Of a stretch of DNA of 64,000 nt, positions 8,723 through 17,057 are shown piece by piece. Position numbers and translations under genes: made by a program. The DNA lies in the NCBI GenBank assembly GCA_964385175.1, contig CAYLNL010000002.1:186001-250000 (forward strand), given 5' to 3'. The DNA comes from CAYLNL01 sp964385175 (GTDB lineage: Bacteria; Bacteroidota; Bacteroidia; Flavobacteriales; Flavobacteriaceae). The notes below the pieces were generated by a model. The model saw nothing but the letters and a program-made list of their open reading frames with translations. It was not told the origin of the DNA and did not search any database. The stretch's first letter is position 1. Each line of letters opens with the position of its first letter.

Positions 8723-9684
8723 GGTTTTAGGAGAAAGGTTAGCGGGACAGAGAGTCGTTTCTTCCAGGAATTTTCGGTGTGGTCATGCCCCTCGAATTTT
8801 TTCGTTATCCAGTTTTTGGTGGTGTAGCCTTTGGCTTTCATTACCTTATCTATCTTAAGCTGGGAGGGCCCGTAAGAGGCGTCTATGGTTTTGGTGCCGT
8901 AATCGAAGTAAAACTTGTGGGTTTTGGGATCGGGCAATTTTTCAGTCATGTATTTCACAAATGTATCGGGAATGGGGTTGTTTTTGGCGTTTTCGGTTCC
9001 AATCCAATGGGTGGAAATACAGGCGGCACCTCCAAACGTGTCCGGGTACTCGCACATGGCGTACATGGAGATGAGCCCGCCCATGCTGGAGCCGGCGATA
9101 AAAGTGTTTTGCCGGTCGGGCAGGGTAGCGAAGTTTTTGTCTATGTAAGGTTTCAGTTCCTCTACAATGAATTTGAGGTAGCGGTCTGATTTGGGTTTTT
9201 CTTTGAGGAGCAATTCGTTGTTGCGGGTGGTTTTCAGGGTTGCGTCTTGCTGTTCGGGGGTAAGGGACAGGAAGGGTTTTTCGGGAAAGTACTCGCTGTG
9301 GCGCATGCCGGGCAGGTTCCAGATGCCTACCACGATAACACTTCGGATGGTATTGGCTTTTATGAGCTTGGTAATGGTTTCGTCCATGCCCCATTCCTGT
9401 TTGTTCCAGGTCTGGGTATCGTCAAACAACATTTGGCCGTCGTGCATATACAACACCGCATGTTTTTGGGGCTTGGCGTAGTAGTCTTCCGGTAGCCATA
9501 TATACACATTTCGGGGAGCCACGTGCTTAGAGGGAAAATTGGCCAGGGTCTGAAGGGTGCCGCTGGTAAATTTTTCACTTCCCGAAACGGGGACGGTTGT
9601 TAGGGTTGTTGAGTAATCGCTTTTCTTCGCTTGCGGGCTTAGCAGTAAAAGCGATGCGAGGGTAAGGATGCTGAGGGTTTTCAT
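8719..9684 (-). CDS. secreted alpha/beta-hydrolase, putative esterase family
   Basis: A 321-residue protein with a Sec signal peptide (MKTLSILTLASLLLLSPQA) and the nucleophile elbow AGSSMGGL (Ser200). A HDHTENSW segment near the C-terminus carries the likely catalytic His. The layout (YMHDGQMLFDDTQTWNKQEW early, IVVGIWNLPGMRHSEY) matches the PF00756 esterase group that includes enzymes acting on esterified sugars. The last four bases overlap the GH13 gene downstream and its first four overlap the GH13 gene upstream, so three starch-related genes form a tightly coupled unit. The substrate is unknown; deacylation of modified oligosaccharides is an inference. Confidence 0.85.
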   Translation of the reverse strand: MKTLSILTLASLLLLSPQAKKSDYSTTLTTVPVSGSEKFTSGTLQTLANFPSKHVAPRNVYIWLPEDYYAKPQKHAVLYMHDGQMLFDDTQTWNKQEWGMDETITKLIKANTIRSVIVVGIWNLPGMRHSEYFPEKPFLSLTPEQQDATLKTTRNNELLLKEKPKSDRYLKFIVEELKPYIDKNFATLPDRQNTFIAGSSMGGLISMYAMCEYPDTFGGAACISTHWIGTENAKNNPIPDTFVKYMTEKLPDPKTHKFYFDYGTKTIDASYGPSQLKIDKVMKAKGYTTKNWITKKFEGHDHTENSWKKRLSVPLTFLLKP

Positions 9685-11516
9685 GGGGTTAGTTCTAAGA
9701 TTAAACTGGTTTTTCCTTTTATTTCAATAGTGTTTTTGAGGGAGAGTTGCTGGTTTGTGAATATGTCTTTTCCATAGGAAAAGTTCTTAAGGCGTTCTGC
9801 AAAACGGGATAGTTTGAGTTCCTGGGTTTGGGGGCTGTTGTTGATGATGACCATAACGGTTTCGGGTTCATTGTACCGAAAGTAAATGTACACATTATTT
9901 TCGGGAACAAAGTGCATGGTTTTCCCGTTGTGGATGACGGTTTTATTTTTTCGCCAGTTGAACAACTTGGCGGTAAAATCAAAATAGTCTTGTTGTGTGG
10001 GGGTTCTGCCGGTGGCGGTAAAGGCATTGTTGGTATCGTTCTGCCAGCCGCCGGGGAAATCGCGGCGGAGGTCGCCGTCTCCTTTGGCTTTATCACCCTG
10101 CATGCCGATTTCGCTGCCGGAGTAGAGTTGGGGAATGCCGCGCACGGTGGCTATAAGAGTCATAATGAGTTTGTAATCGGCTATATCGGGGTATAGCTGG
10201 TTTATCCGGGACGTATCGTGATTATCTGCAAATATCAATAAATTATTGATAGTAGGGTACAGGAAATCGTTTACAAAATTTTCATATATTTTGATGATGC
10301 CGGTATCCCAACCAGGATTTTTTTCGTTGAAAGCGGCGGTAATGGCGTCGTGTAGCGTAAAATCCATTACCGAAGGCAGGTAGGAGTTGTAGCTCTGCAA
10401 AGCGCCTATGGGGCTGTCTTTCTGCCAGTAAGCTATCTGCGCCTGGTCGTGCAGCCATACCTCGCCCACAATATTGAGGTTGGGATATTCTTCCATAACG
10501 GTTTTAGTCCATTGGGCTATGGGTTCTTTGTCGTTGTAGGAATAGGTGTCTACCCGAAGCCCATCCAAATCGGCGTATTCTACCCACCATATCGCGTTTT
10601 GGGCGAGGTACTTCAACACCAGCGGGTTGTCCTGGTTCAAATCGGGCATGGTGCGGGTAAACCAGCCTTCTACGCAGTATTTTTGGTCAATTTCAGAATA
10701 GTTGGGGTCATACTGCGTAGTCATGCGGTAGTTGGAGTTGGCGTAGCCGGGGAATTGGTGAATCCAATCATATACAGGCAGGTCTTTTATAAGCCAGTGC
10801 TCGGCGCCCCAGTGGTTGGTAACGAAGTCCATGATGAGTTTTATGCCGCGACGGTGAGCTTCTTTTGCCAAACGCAGGTACTCTTCGTTGGTGCCGTAGC
10901 GCGGGTCTATGCGGTAGGTTTCTGAGTGAGCATAGCCGTGGTACGAATACTGCGGGTCGTTGTCTTCTAGCAGGGGGGTGCTCCATAAAACGGTGGCGCC
11001 AAGTTCCTGTATGTAGTCTAAGTGATTGATGATGCCTTGGATGTCGCCCCCATGCCTGCCGCCGTCAAAACTTCGGTTGGCTTTTTCGGTAACGGAGGGG
11101 TGTGAATCGTTGGTGGGGTCGCCGTTCGCGAAGCGGTCGGGCATGAGCAGGTACATTACATCGGAAGAATCGAAGCCTTTCCGCAGGGCGGATTGGTTTT
11201 TCCGTTCTTTCAATTCGTAGGGAAGGGTATAAACGGTTTTGTTTCCTTTTTTGAGTTGAATGGAAACGATGCCCGCCGGAAGATTGGCGGTTTCGAGGGT
11301 GAGGAAAAGGTAATTGGGGTTTTCGGTTTTGCGGATGTCGGTTATCGTAACGCCTGCTACAACGGGCTGGTATTGGGCGATGTTTTTCCCGTAAAGCAGT
11401 ACCTGGATTTCACTCAGTTTCATGCCGCTCCACCAAAAAGGGGGTTCTACACGGGTTACCTGGGCGTTGAGGAAAAGACTGGCGGAGAAAAGGAGGAGGA
11501 AGAGGAGGTTTTTCAT
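9681..11516 (-). CDS. SusA-like GH13 cyclomaltodextrinase/neopullulanase
   Basis: A 611-residue periplasmic enzyme. The ATG at 11516 gives a clear signal peptide (MKNLLFLLLFSASLFLNAQ). Next comes a cyclomaltodextrinase N-terminal domain starting VTRVEPPFWWSGMKL, then the GH13 barrel and a C-terminal beta-sandwich. Catalytic residues: Asp323 in GLRVDTYS, Glu352 in VGEVWLHD and Asp434 in ADNHDTSR. Architecture and context match the SusA-type neopullulanase of Bacteroidota starch loci. The frame is open for 25 further codons upstream, but that stretch looks like a parE remnant plus a palindromic repeat, so it is not used as coding. The next gene overlaps by 4 bp. Confidence 0.92.
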   Translation of the reverse strand: MKNLLFLLLFSASLFLNAQVTRVEPPFWWSGMKLSEIQVLLYGKNIAQYQPVVAGVTITDIRKTENPNYLFLTLETANLPAGIVSIQLKKGNKTVYTLPYELKERKNQSALRKGFDSSDVMYLLMPDRFANGDPTNDSHPSVTEKANRSFDGGRHGGDIQGIINHLDYIQELGATVLWSTPLLEDNDPQYSYHGYAHSETYRIDPRYGTNEEYLRLAKEAHRRGIKLIMDFVTNHWGAEHWLIKDLPVYDWIHQFPGYANSNYRMTTQYDPNYSEIDQKYCVEGWFTRTMPDLNQDNPLVLKYLAQNAIWWVEYADLDGLRVDTYSYNDKEPIAQWTKTVMEEYPNLNIVGEVWLHDQAQIAYWQKDSPIGALQSYNSYLPSVMDFTLHDAITAAFNEKNPGWDTGIIKIYENFVNDFLYPTINNLLIFADNHDTSRINQLYPDIADYKLIMTLIATVRGIPQLYSGSEIGMQGDKAKGDGDLRRDFPGGWQNDTNNAFTATGRTPTQQDYFDFTAKLFNWRKNKTVIHNGKTMHFVPENNVYIYFRYNEPETVMVIINNSPQTQELKLSRFAERLKNFSYGKDIFTNQQLSLKNTIEIKGKTSLILELTP

Positions 11517-11535
11517 GGGGATAGGATTTTGTTCT

Positions 11536-11563
11536 CTACCACCCGAAAGGATTCGGGCGGTAG
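11536..11563. repeat. palindromic repeat element (copy 1)
   Basis: A near-perfect hairpin: CTACC-a-CCCGAA, loop agga, TTCGGG-c-GGTAG, with one mismatch in 12-nt arms. The CCCGAA-agga-TTCGGG core recurs at 31142-31157 within another repeat. Here it sits between the surviving first codons of a parE-like toxin and the susA-like gene. Confidence 0.6.
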
Positions 11564-11591
11564 CGGGGGGGCTTATTATAAGGTTAGCCAT
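11560..11591 (-). pseudogene. remnant of a ParE-type toxin gene
   Basis: The ATG at 11591 overlaps the parD stop codon (ATGGCTAA), as expected for a parDE operon, and encodes MANLIISPPAT, which resembles the usual N-terminus of ParE/RelE toxins. After about ten codons the palindromic repeat begins and the toxin body is gone. The call is inferred from position and N-terminal resemblance only. Confidence 0.45.
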
Positions 11592-11835
11592 TTTTTCTTT
11601 TCGCAGATTTTAGTTTGACGAGATGTTCGTCAAAATCAAAATTCTCGACAGACGGGCTGTTTAAACCTTCTTGAATGGCATTTTTTAGCGCCATCGTGTT
11701 ACTTTCTTCGTTTTCCAAAAGTCGAAGCCCTGCCCTGATTACTTCACTGACATTTTTATATCTGCCTGCCGAAATCTGGCTGCTGACAAACCGGTCGAAA
11801 TGATTTCCGAGTGATATGGATGTGTTTTTACTCAT
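11584..11835 (-). CDS. ParD-type antitoxin (orphan)
   Basis: An 83-residue antitoxin of the ribbon-helix-helix ParD/CopG class. SISLGNHFDRFVSSQISAG followed by YKNVSEVIRAGLRLLEN is the typical DNA-binding dimer fold, and the C-terminal half would wrap the toxin. The cognate ParE is missing: only about ten codons of a toxin-like start follow. It may therefore be a leftover or act as an immunity or regulatory relic. It sits between the susA-like gene and the GH65 gene, breaking up an otherwise continuous starch cluster. Confidence 0.85.
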   Translation of the reverse strand: MSKNTSISLGNHFDRFVSSQISAGRYKNVSEVIRAGLRLLENEESNTMALKNAIQEGLNSPSVENFDFDEHLVKLKSAKRKNG

Positions 11836-11846
11836 TTTTCATTTTT

Positions 11847-11966
11847 TCAAAAACACCAAAAATTGGTAAAATACATAAATCCGTCTATTTTTCCTGCTGC
11901 GTAAAATCTCCTGACTTTGCGGAGTGGGGTATGCTCTGTCCATAGAATTCTATAACCACTTTCCAT
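11847..11966 (-). pseudogene. truncated RelE/ParE-like toxin remnant
   Basis: The 39-codon frame begins inside the end of the small antitoxin-like gene, exactly as toxin genes do in such pairs. It reads MESGYRILWTEHT, a plausible RelE/ParE start. It then runs into a repeat (11893-11921) and ends after 39 codons, far short of the ~90-100 residues of a toxin. I therefore read it as a broken toxin. Confidence 0.4.
11893..11921. repeat. short repeat flanking the TA remnant (copy 1)
   Basis: The copy reads CCTGCTGCGTAAAA, core TCTCCTGA, CTTTGCG. The second copy at 12181-12209 has the same flanks (CCTGCTGCACAAAA and CTTTGCG), but its core is TCAGGAGA, the reverse complement. The two copies bracket the antitoxin/toxin remnant. 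Confidence 0.5.
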
Positions 11967-12111
11967 ATATTTTTTTTGCCTCAGAATGTGGTTTTAAATT
12001 TCCATTATTGGCGTCTGCTATTCCTTTAAATACGGATTTTTTTTCTGCACCAGAAATTTCATTCCACCAGTGTCTTAATTCAATTTTTTTATTTTGAATA
12101 TCTAATGCCAT
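11950..12111 (-). CDS. small antitoxin-like protein (53 residues)
   Basis: A short frame of 53 residues whose second half (HWWNEISGAEKKSVFKG, then PHSEAKKIYGKWL) looks like the C-terminus of the Bacteroidota addiction-module antitoxins that end in a KWL motif. The full antitoxin at 42060-42302 ends in the same way. An in-frame stop lies directly upstream of the ATG, so the usual N-terminal ~25 residues are absent. A toxin-like start overlaps its 3' end but is broken. It is either a shortened antitoxin or a decaying gene. Confidence 0.5.
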   Translation of the reverse strand: MALDIQNKKIELRHWWNEISGAEKKSVFKGIADANNGNLKPHSEAKKIYGKWL

Positions 12112-12180
12112 GTTCTAAATATGGTTTATTTTTAAATGCAATACAACTCGTTAATAAAGCAAATATACCAAAAACCACTC

Positions 12181-12209
12181 CCTGCTGCACAAAATCAGGA
12201 GACTTTGCG
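12181..12209. repeat. short repeat flanking the TA remnant (copy 2, core inverted)
   Basis: Partner of the element at 11893-11921; the 8-base core is inverted relative to matching flanks. It lies just beyond the 3' end of the GH65 gene. Nothing else was recognised between 12112 and 12180. Confidence 0.45.
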
Positions 12210-12220
12210 TTACCCGGTTA

Positions 12221-14530
12221 TTACAAAGCCACCATCTTTCGGGGCAAAACCGTTACTTCCCGGTTGTTTACAAGAAGGGTAAGGTCTTCGCCCTCTTCTA
12301 TGTGAAAGGTGGCGCCGGTTTGGGTAACAGTTACTTTCAGGATGGTATTTCGGAAATTCACTTTAAAGGAATAGGCAGCCCACTGTTTCGGGATGCGGGG
12401 GGTAAAGGAAAGGCAACCCTCCTTCACGCGCATGCCCGCGAAGCCTTCTACAATGCTCATCCAGGTGCCTGCCATGGAGGTGATGTGGAGGCCTTCTTTT
12501 ACTTCTTTGTTGTAATCGTCTAAATCTAAACGGGAGGTTCTCAGGTAAAAATTGTATGCCGGTTCCATCCTGCCAAGCGAGGCGGCTAAGATGCTGTGCA
12601 CGCAGGGAGAGAGGGAGGATTCGTGAACGGTGTAGGGTTCGTAAAAATCGAAATGGCGCGCCAATTCTTCGCGGTTAAAGTGGTCTTCAAAAAAATAAAA
12701 ACCTTGCAGCACATCGGCCTGTTTTATGTAGGGGGAGCGCAAAATGCGGTCCCATGACCATTTTTGGTTGATGGGTCGCTGGGCGGGGTCTAATTGGGCT
12801 GCTTTTACGGAGAGGTCTTTGTCTAAAAAGCCGTCTTGCTGCAAATAGACGCCGTGTTTTTCGGAATAGGGAAGGTAGAGGTTGCGGGCTACTTCCAGCC
12901 ATTGGGTTATTTCGGCTTCCGGGAGATTGGTTTTTTGGATGATGCGTTCATATTGAGGCGCATATTGGTTTTTTACCGTGGCTAACTGTTGGGCGGCGTA
13001 CTCTATGCACCACCTGGCTAAGTAGTTGGTGTACCAGTTGTTGTTGATGTTGTTTTCGTATTCGTTGGGGCCGGTTACGCCCAGGATGCCGTATTGGTTT
13101 CGGGTGGTTGAAAAGGTGGCGCGCTGGTGCCAGAAACGGGCGATGCCGATAAGGACTTCCAACCCCATTTCTAAAATGTACTGGTAATCTGCGGTGTATC
13201 TTACATAGTTGTAGATGGCAAAGGCGATGGCGCCGTTGCGGTGGATTTCTTCGAAGGTGATTTCCCACTCGTTGTGGCACTCTTCGCCGTTCATGGTTAC
13301 CATGGGGTAGAGGGCGGCGCCGTTGGAAAAGCCAAGTTTTTGGGCGTTTTCGATGGCTTTTTCCAAGTGGTTGTAGCGATAGACGAGGAGGTTGCGGGCT
13401 ACCTGCTGGTTTTTGGTAGCCATGTAAAAAGGCAGGCAATAAGCTTCGGTGTCCCAATAGGTGCTGCCGCCATACTTTTCGCCGGTAAAGCCTTTGGGGC
13501 CTATGTTGAGGCGGACGTCTTTGCCGGTATAGGTTTGGTTGAGCTGAAAGATGTTGAAGCGGATGCCCTGCTGGGCTCTTACATCGCCCTGAATGGTAAT
13601 ATCTGCCATTTCCCAGATTTTCGCCCAGGCTTCTTTTTGTTGTTCCAGGAGGGACTGGAAGCCGAGTGAGCCGGCTTTGGAAAGGGTTTTTTGGGCGGCG
13701 GCGAGAAGCTGGTCTTGGGGATGGTGCAGGGAAGTAACGTAGCCTCCATATTTGTAAAGGGTCAGGGAATCTCCCTGTGAAACTTCACACTCGTAACGCA
13801 CGCCTGCATAGCCGGGTGCACTCGCGGGCGCGCCTGCGGGGGTGAGGGGTTTTCCGTTGAGGATGGCTTGCGTTTGCATAAAAGCGCCGGCGTAGAAATG
13901 GGTTTTCAGGGTACGGGCTACAATGCAGGCTTGCTCGCCTTGTTGGTAGGTTTGCAGGGTTTCCCAAAAGGTTTCTTCCCAGTTGGCGTCTTCGTTTTTT
14001 ACGTTGCTGGTTACGTAGGGTTCTGTGACGATGCGGGCGTTTTGGTTCAGGGGTGTAATGGTGTAGGCGATGGCGCCCAGTTCGTCTATCGTTAAACTTA
14101 AGAATCGCTTAGAAACAACCCGCACGGTTAGCTCGTTAGGGAGGGTGGCTTCGAAAGAGCGTTGGTACCAGCCTTCTTTCATATTGAGTTCGCGGCGAAA
14201 GTGAGTTACTTTTTTGCAGCTGTTTAGATCGAGCGGTTCGCCATTTACGGTTACGTTTATTCCAATCCAGTTAGGGGCGTTGAGCACTTTGGCGAAGTAC
14301 TCAGGATAGCCATTTTTCCACCAACCCACCCGGGTTTTGTCAGGGTAATAGATGCCACCGATGTAGCTTCCCTGGAAAGTAGGGCCGGAATAGGTTTCTT
14401 CGAAGTTGGCGCGTTGCCCCATGGCGCCGTTGCCGAGGCTGAAAAGGCTCTCGGAGGCTTTTATGCGCTGCGGGTCGTATCCTTCTTCCAGGATAGACCA
14501 GTTATCGGGTAGTATGTAGTCTTGGTTCAT
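12221..14530 (-). CDS. glycoside hydrolase family 65 phosphorylase (probable maltose phosphorylase)
   Basis: A 769-residue cytoplasmic enzyme (no signal peptide) expected to convert maltose plus phosphate into glucose and beta-glucose 1-phosphate. The N-terminal beta-sandwich contains SLGNGAMGQRANFEE. The (alpha/alpha)6 barrel carries the conserved block GEECHNEWEITFEEIHRNG with the acid Glu (Glu421/Glu423 region), and later GVTGPNEYENNINNNWYTN and HESSLSPCVHS. Length fits GH65 phosphorylases. The gene overlaps pgmB by 29 bp, and PgmB consumes beta-glucose 1-phosphate, which strongly supports a phosphorylase. Maltose is preferred over kojibiose or trehalose as substrate because of the SusCD/GH13 context. 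Confidence 0.92.
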   Translation of the reverse strand: MNQDYILPDNWSILEEGYDPQRIKASESLFSLGNGAMGQRANFEETYSGPTFQGSYIGGIYYPDKTRVGWWKNGYPEYFAKVLNAPNWIGINVTVNGEPLDLNSCKKVTHFRRELNMKEGWYQRSFEATLPNELTVRVVSKRFLSLTIDELGAIAYTITPLNQNARIVTEPYVTSNVKNEDANWEETFWETLQTYQQGEQACIVARTLKTHFYAGAFMQTQAILNGKPLTPAGAPASAPGYAGVRYECEVSQGDSLTLYKYGGYVTSLHHPQDQLLAAAQKTLSKAGSLGFQSLLEQQKEAWAKIWEMADITIQGDVRAQQGIRFNIFQLNQTYTGKDVRLNIGPKGFTGEKYGGSTYWDTEAYCLPFYMATKNQQVARNLLVYRYNHLEKAIENAQKLGFSNGAALYPMVTMNGEECHNEWEITFEEIHRNGAIAFAIYNYVRYTADYQYILEMGLEVLIGIARFWHQRATFSTTRNQYGILGVTGPNEYENNINNNWYTNYLARWCIEYAAQQLATVKNQYAPQYERIIQKTNLPEAEITQWLEVARNLYLPYSEKHGVYLQQDGFLDKDLSVKAAQLDPAQRPINQKWSWDRILRSPYIKQADVLQGFYFFEDHFNREELARHFDFYEPYTVHESSLSPCVHSILAASLGRMEPAYNFYLRTSRLDLDDYNKEVKEGLHITSMAGTWMSIVEGFAGMRVKEGCLSFTPRIPKQWAAYSFKVNFRNTILKVTVTQTGATFHIEEGEDLTLLVNNREVTVLPRKMVAL

Positions 14531-15182
14531 GGTGAATGAGGGTGTCTATAAATTCTACGGATATTTCGGTAAAATTGTTAAAAATATAATCGGCTTGCCG
14601 CAAAACAGTCTTGTTTCCAATTCCTACAGAGAGCATATTAGCATTGCGGGCGGCTTCTATGCCTGCTGCGGAGTCTTCAAATACAATGCAGTGATGCGAG
14701 GGAATATTCATTTTTTGGGCGGCGGTAATAAAAACTTCGGGATTGGGTTTAGCTATGGTTACGTCGTTGCCGTCTATAATAGTATTGAACAGGGATTCTA
14801 TACCTGTTTTTTGTAGGATGATGCGGGCGTTTTTGCTGGCGGAGCCTAATGCAACGGGGTATTTTTTTTGTACCATGTAGTTTAGGATGGGGAGCACGCC
14901 GGGGAGTATTTCTTTGGCGGTCATGCGGGAAATGTAGGTGAGATAGTCGTTGTTTTTGGTCGCCATCAGGTGTATAAATTCAGCTTCTGTAACCGTTATG
15001 TTTCCCCATTGCAGGATGGTTCTGAGGGACTGGTCTCTGCTTACGCCTTTTAGTTGTTCGTTTTGGGCTTCGGTAATATCAAATCCCAATTGGTTGGCGA
15101 GTTTTTTCCAGGATAGGTAATGGTATATAGCGGTATCTACCACTACCCCGTCTAAATCGAATATAAATCCTTTGCGCGGCAT
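14502..15182 (-). CDS. pgmB: beta-phosphoglucomutase
   Basis: A 226-residue HAD-superfamily enzyme that isomerises beta-D-glucose 1-phosphate to glucose 6-phosphate. The nucleophile motif FDLDGVVVDT (Asp9, Asp11) is followed by LKGVSRDQSL, the substrate-binding stretch of PgmB. LGSASKNARIIL holds the Ser of motif II, and FEDSAAGIEAA is motif IV. It sits 4 bp from the MFS transporter gene and overlaps the GH65 gene, completing a compact import-phosphorolysis-isomerisation operon. Confidence 0.95.
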   Translation of the reverse strand: MPRKGFIFDLDGVVVDTAIYHYLSWKKLANQLGFDITEAQNEQLKGVSRDQSLRTILQWGNITVTEAEFIHLMATKNNDYLTYISRMTAKEILPGVLPILNYMVQKKYPVALGSASKNARIILQKTGIESLFNTIIDGNDVTIAKPNPEVFITAAQKMNIPSHHCIVFEDSAAGIEAARNANMLSVGIGNKTVLRQADYIFNNFTEISVEFIDTLIHHEPRLHTTR

Positions 15183-15186
15183 TGGG

Positions 15187-16935
15187 TTACTGCTGTTCTT
15201 TTATTTCAATGGTGGCGTTTTCGTGAACTCTAAGGGTTAATATTCCGGAGAGTATCATAGAGAAGCCTCCTACTATGAGTGCATAAATGGGTTCGGTGTC
15301 AAAAAATTGAATGATGATGAACCCGAGTATGGTGGCTGCAATAATTTGGGGGATAACGATAAAGAAGTTGAAAACGCCCATGTAATAGCCCATTTTAGTA
15401 GGGGGCAATGCCCCGGCAAGCATGGCGTATGGAACGGAGAGTATACTCGCCCATGCGGCGCCTATGCCAATCATGGATAGAATGATAAATGTGGGATTGG
15501 AAATAAAGAACATGGAAATGAAACCTAATCCACCTAAGGATAAGCATACCAGATGGGTGATTTTTCTATTGGTTATTCTTGACATTACAGGGAGTAGAAA
15601 TGCTACGAGTGCGGCAACTCCATTATAAACGGCAAAGAGTACAGTAACCCAATCGGCGCCGGTGTTGTATTGTTTCTTTATAAATTCTAATCGGTTAGTT
15701 ATTTCGGGAGTGATTTTGAGCGCTGTGTTTTTGTCTTTTTCAGTAAAAAACCCAGCTACTCGTATGGTAACGGGCACGTGTTCTTTTTTTTCGAATTTTT
15801 TTGCCATCAAATTCATATCTTCTTTAACCCCTTTTATATCTTTCCACTGGTTTGAACCTGGTATGGCGTCAGTATTTGAGAGAGTGGTTTTAAGGTAGTT
15901 AAATTCGGGTTTTTCAATTTTCATATCATATTTTGTACTGGTAAGGGCTGGCGTGGTATATATCCACATGGAAAATAGGGCGAACCAGGAAAAAAACTGA
16001 ACCCAAGCCAATTGTTTCATGGTCTTGGGCATATAGAGCAAATCGCTCATAATAATTACAAAACCAGTTCTTCCCTTTACTTTTCTCACATAAGATGCCA
16101 CTGCAAATAGCAAGCCGGCAAGCAGAAGACCTGTAGATAATATGTAGAGTTCTTTTTCGACATTTATATAAGCTAAAACTAACGTGAATATACCTCCAAC
16201 GAGGATAAGTACAACTCCGTAGTGTAGAAGTTTTTTTATCTTACTGATATTTTCTTCAGTGGTAATTTGAGGTATGGGAATTGTTTTGTTTTCTTCGAAA
16301 GCTTCCAATTCTTCGGGTGGATATTCTTTCGATGAAAAAACAGTCCATAATACCGCCGATAAAAAGACAATTCCTCCCAGATAGAAAGACCATTTCACGG
16401 ACTGGGGAATAATCCCTTCAGGTGCAGTATTATCCAACCCAAACCAGTTGGTTAACATGTAGGGCAAGGCAGAGCCTACTACGGCACCTGTGCCGATAAA
16501 AAAACTTTGCATGGCGAAACCCAACGTGCGCTGCTCCGAAGGCAAATTATCACCTACAAAAGCCCGGAAAGGCTCCATGGAAATGTTGATGGAGGCGTCC
16601 ATAATCCACAACATACCTGCCGCAATCCAAAGAACCGGAGAGTTGGGCATAATGAACAGTGCAACAGAGGCCATTATAGCGCCTACCAAAAAATAAGGTC
16701 TTCTTCTGCCTAATCGGGTCCACGTTCGGTCGCTAAAGTAACCAATGATGGGTTGTACCAGTAAACCTGTTACCGGAGCGGCTATCCAGAGAATGGGAAT
16801 ATCATCTACGTTAGCTCCCAGCGTTTCAAAAATGCGGGAGGTGTTTGCGTTTTGGAGCGCAAAACCAAATTGTATTCCCAAGAAACCCACGCTCATATTC
16901 CAGATTTCCCAGAAACGCAGTGTCCGTTTTTTCAT
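15187..16935 (-). CDS. MFS sugar transporter (SLC45/GPH-like), probable maltose importer
   Basis: A 582-residue inner-membrane carrier with about 12 helices. The motif GYFSDRTWTRLGRRRPYFLVGA between helices 2 and 3 is the hallmark of SLC45/GPH-type sugar symporters. The first helix region contains WNMSVGFLGIQFGFALQNAN. An unusually long hydrophilic loop of roughly 90 residues (about 330-425) lies near the middle and is predicted to be extracytoplasmic. The gene leads the transporter-pgmB-GH65 operon, so maltose or a related disaccharide is the expected substrate. Energy coupling (probably proton or sodium symport) is inferred from the family. Confidence 0.88.
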   Translation of the reverse strand: MKKRTLRFWEIWNMSVGFLGIQFGFALQNANTSRIFETLGANVDDIPILWIAAPVTGLLVQPIIGYFSDRTWTRLGRRRPYFLVGAIMASVALFIMPNSPVLWIAAGMLWIMDASINISMEPFRAFVGDNLPSEQRTLGFAMQSFFIGTGAVVGSALPYMLTNWFGLDNTAPEGIIPQSVKWSFYLGGIVFLSAVLWTVFSSKEYPPEELEAFEENKTIPIPQITTEENISKIKKLLHYGVVLILVGGIFTLVLAYINVEKELYILSTGLLLAGLLFAVASYVRKVKGRTGFVIIMSDLLYMPKTMKQLAWVQFFSWFALFSMWIYTTPALTSTKYDMKIEKPEFNYLKTTLSNTDAIPGSNQWKDIKGVKEDMNLMAKKFEKKEHVPVTIRVAGFFTEKDKNTALKITPEITNRLEFIKKQYNTGADWVTVLFAVYNGVAALVAFLLPVMSRITNRKITHLVCLSLGGLGFISMFFISNPTFIILSMIGIGAAWASILSVPYAMLAGALPPTKMGYYMGVFNFFIVIPQIIAATILGFIIIQFFDTEPIYALIVGGFSMILSGILTLRVHENATIEIKEQQ

Positions 16936-17008
16936 ATATCAATAAATTAAAATTATATGCAATCCTGCTCCTAAACCTGTACTTATAAGGTTTGGGCTGG
17001 GAATTTTT

Positions 17009-17023
17009 GAGAAGTAAACGCAC
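17009..17023 (+). repeat. 15-mer shared with the susC leader (copy 1)
   Basis: Reads GAGAAGTAAACGCAC; the susC leader has GAGAAGTAAACACAC at 18266-18280 (14 of 15 identical). This copy lies in the gap between lacI and the transporter gene. A regulatory role is only a suggestion. Confidence 0.3.
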
Positions 17024-17057
17024 CCCTATAACGGGGGGGTAAATATAATATATTTTT

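Noticed and set aside
11517..11591. Longer N-terminus for the SusA-like enzyme (25 extra residues)
   Set aside because: It would place a palindromic repeat and a ParE-like start in front of a perfect signal peptide starting at 11516.
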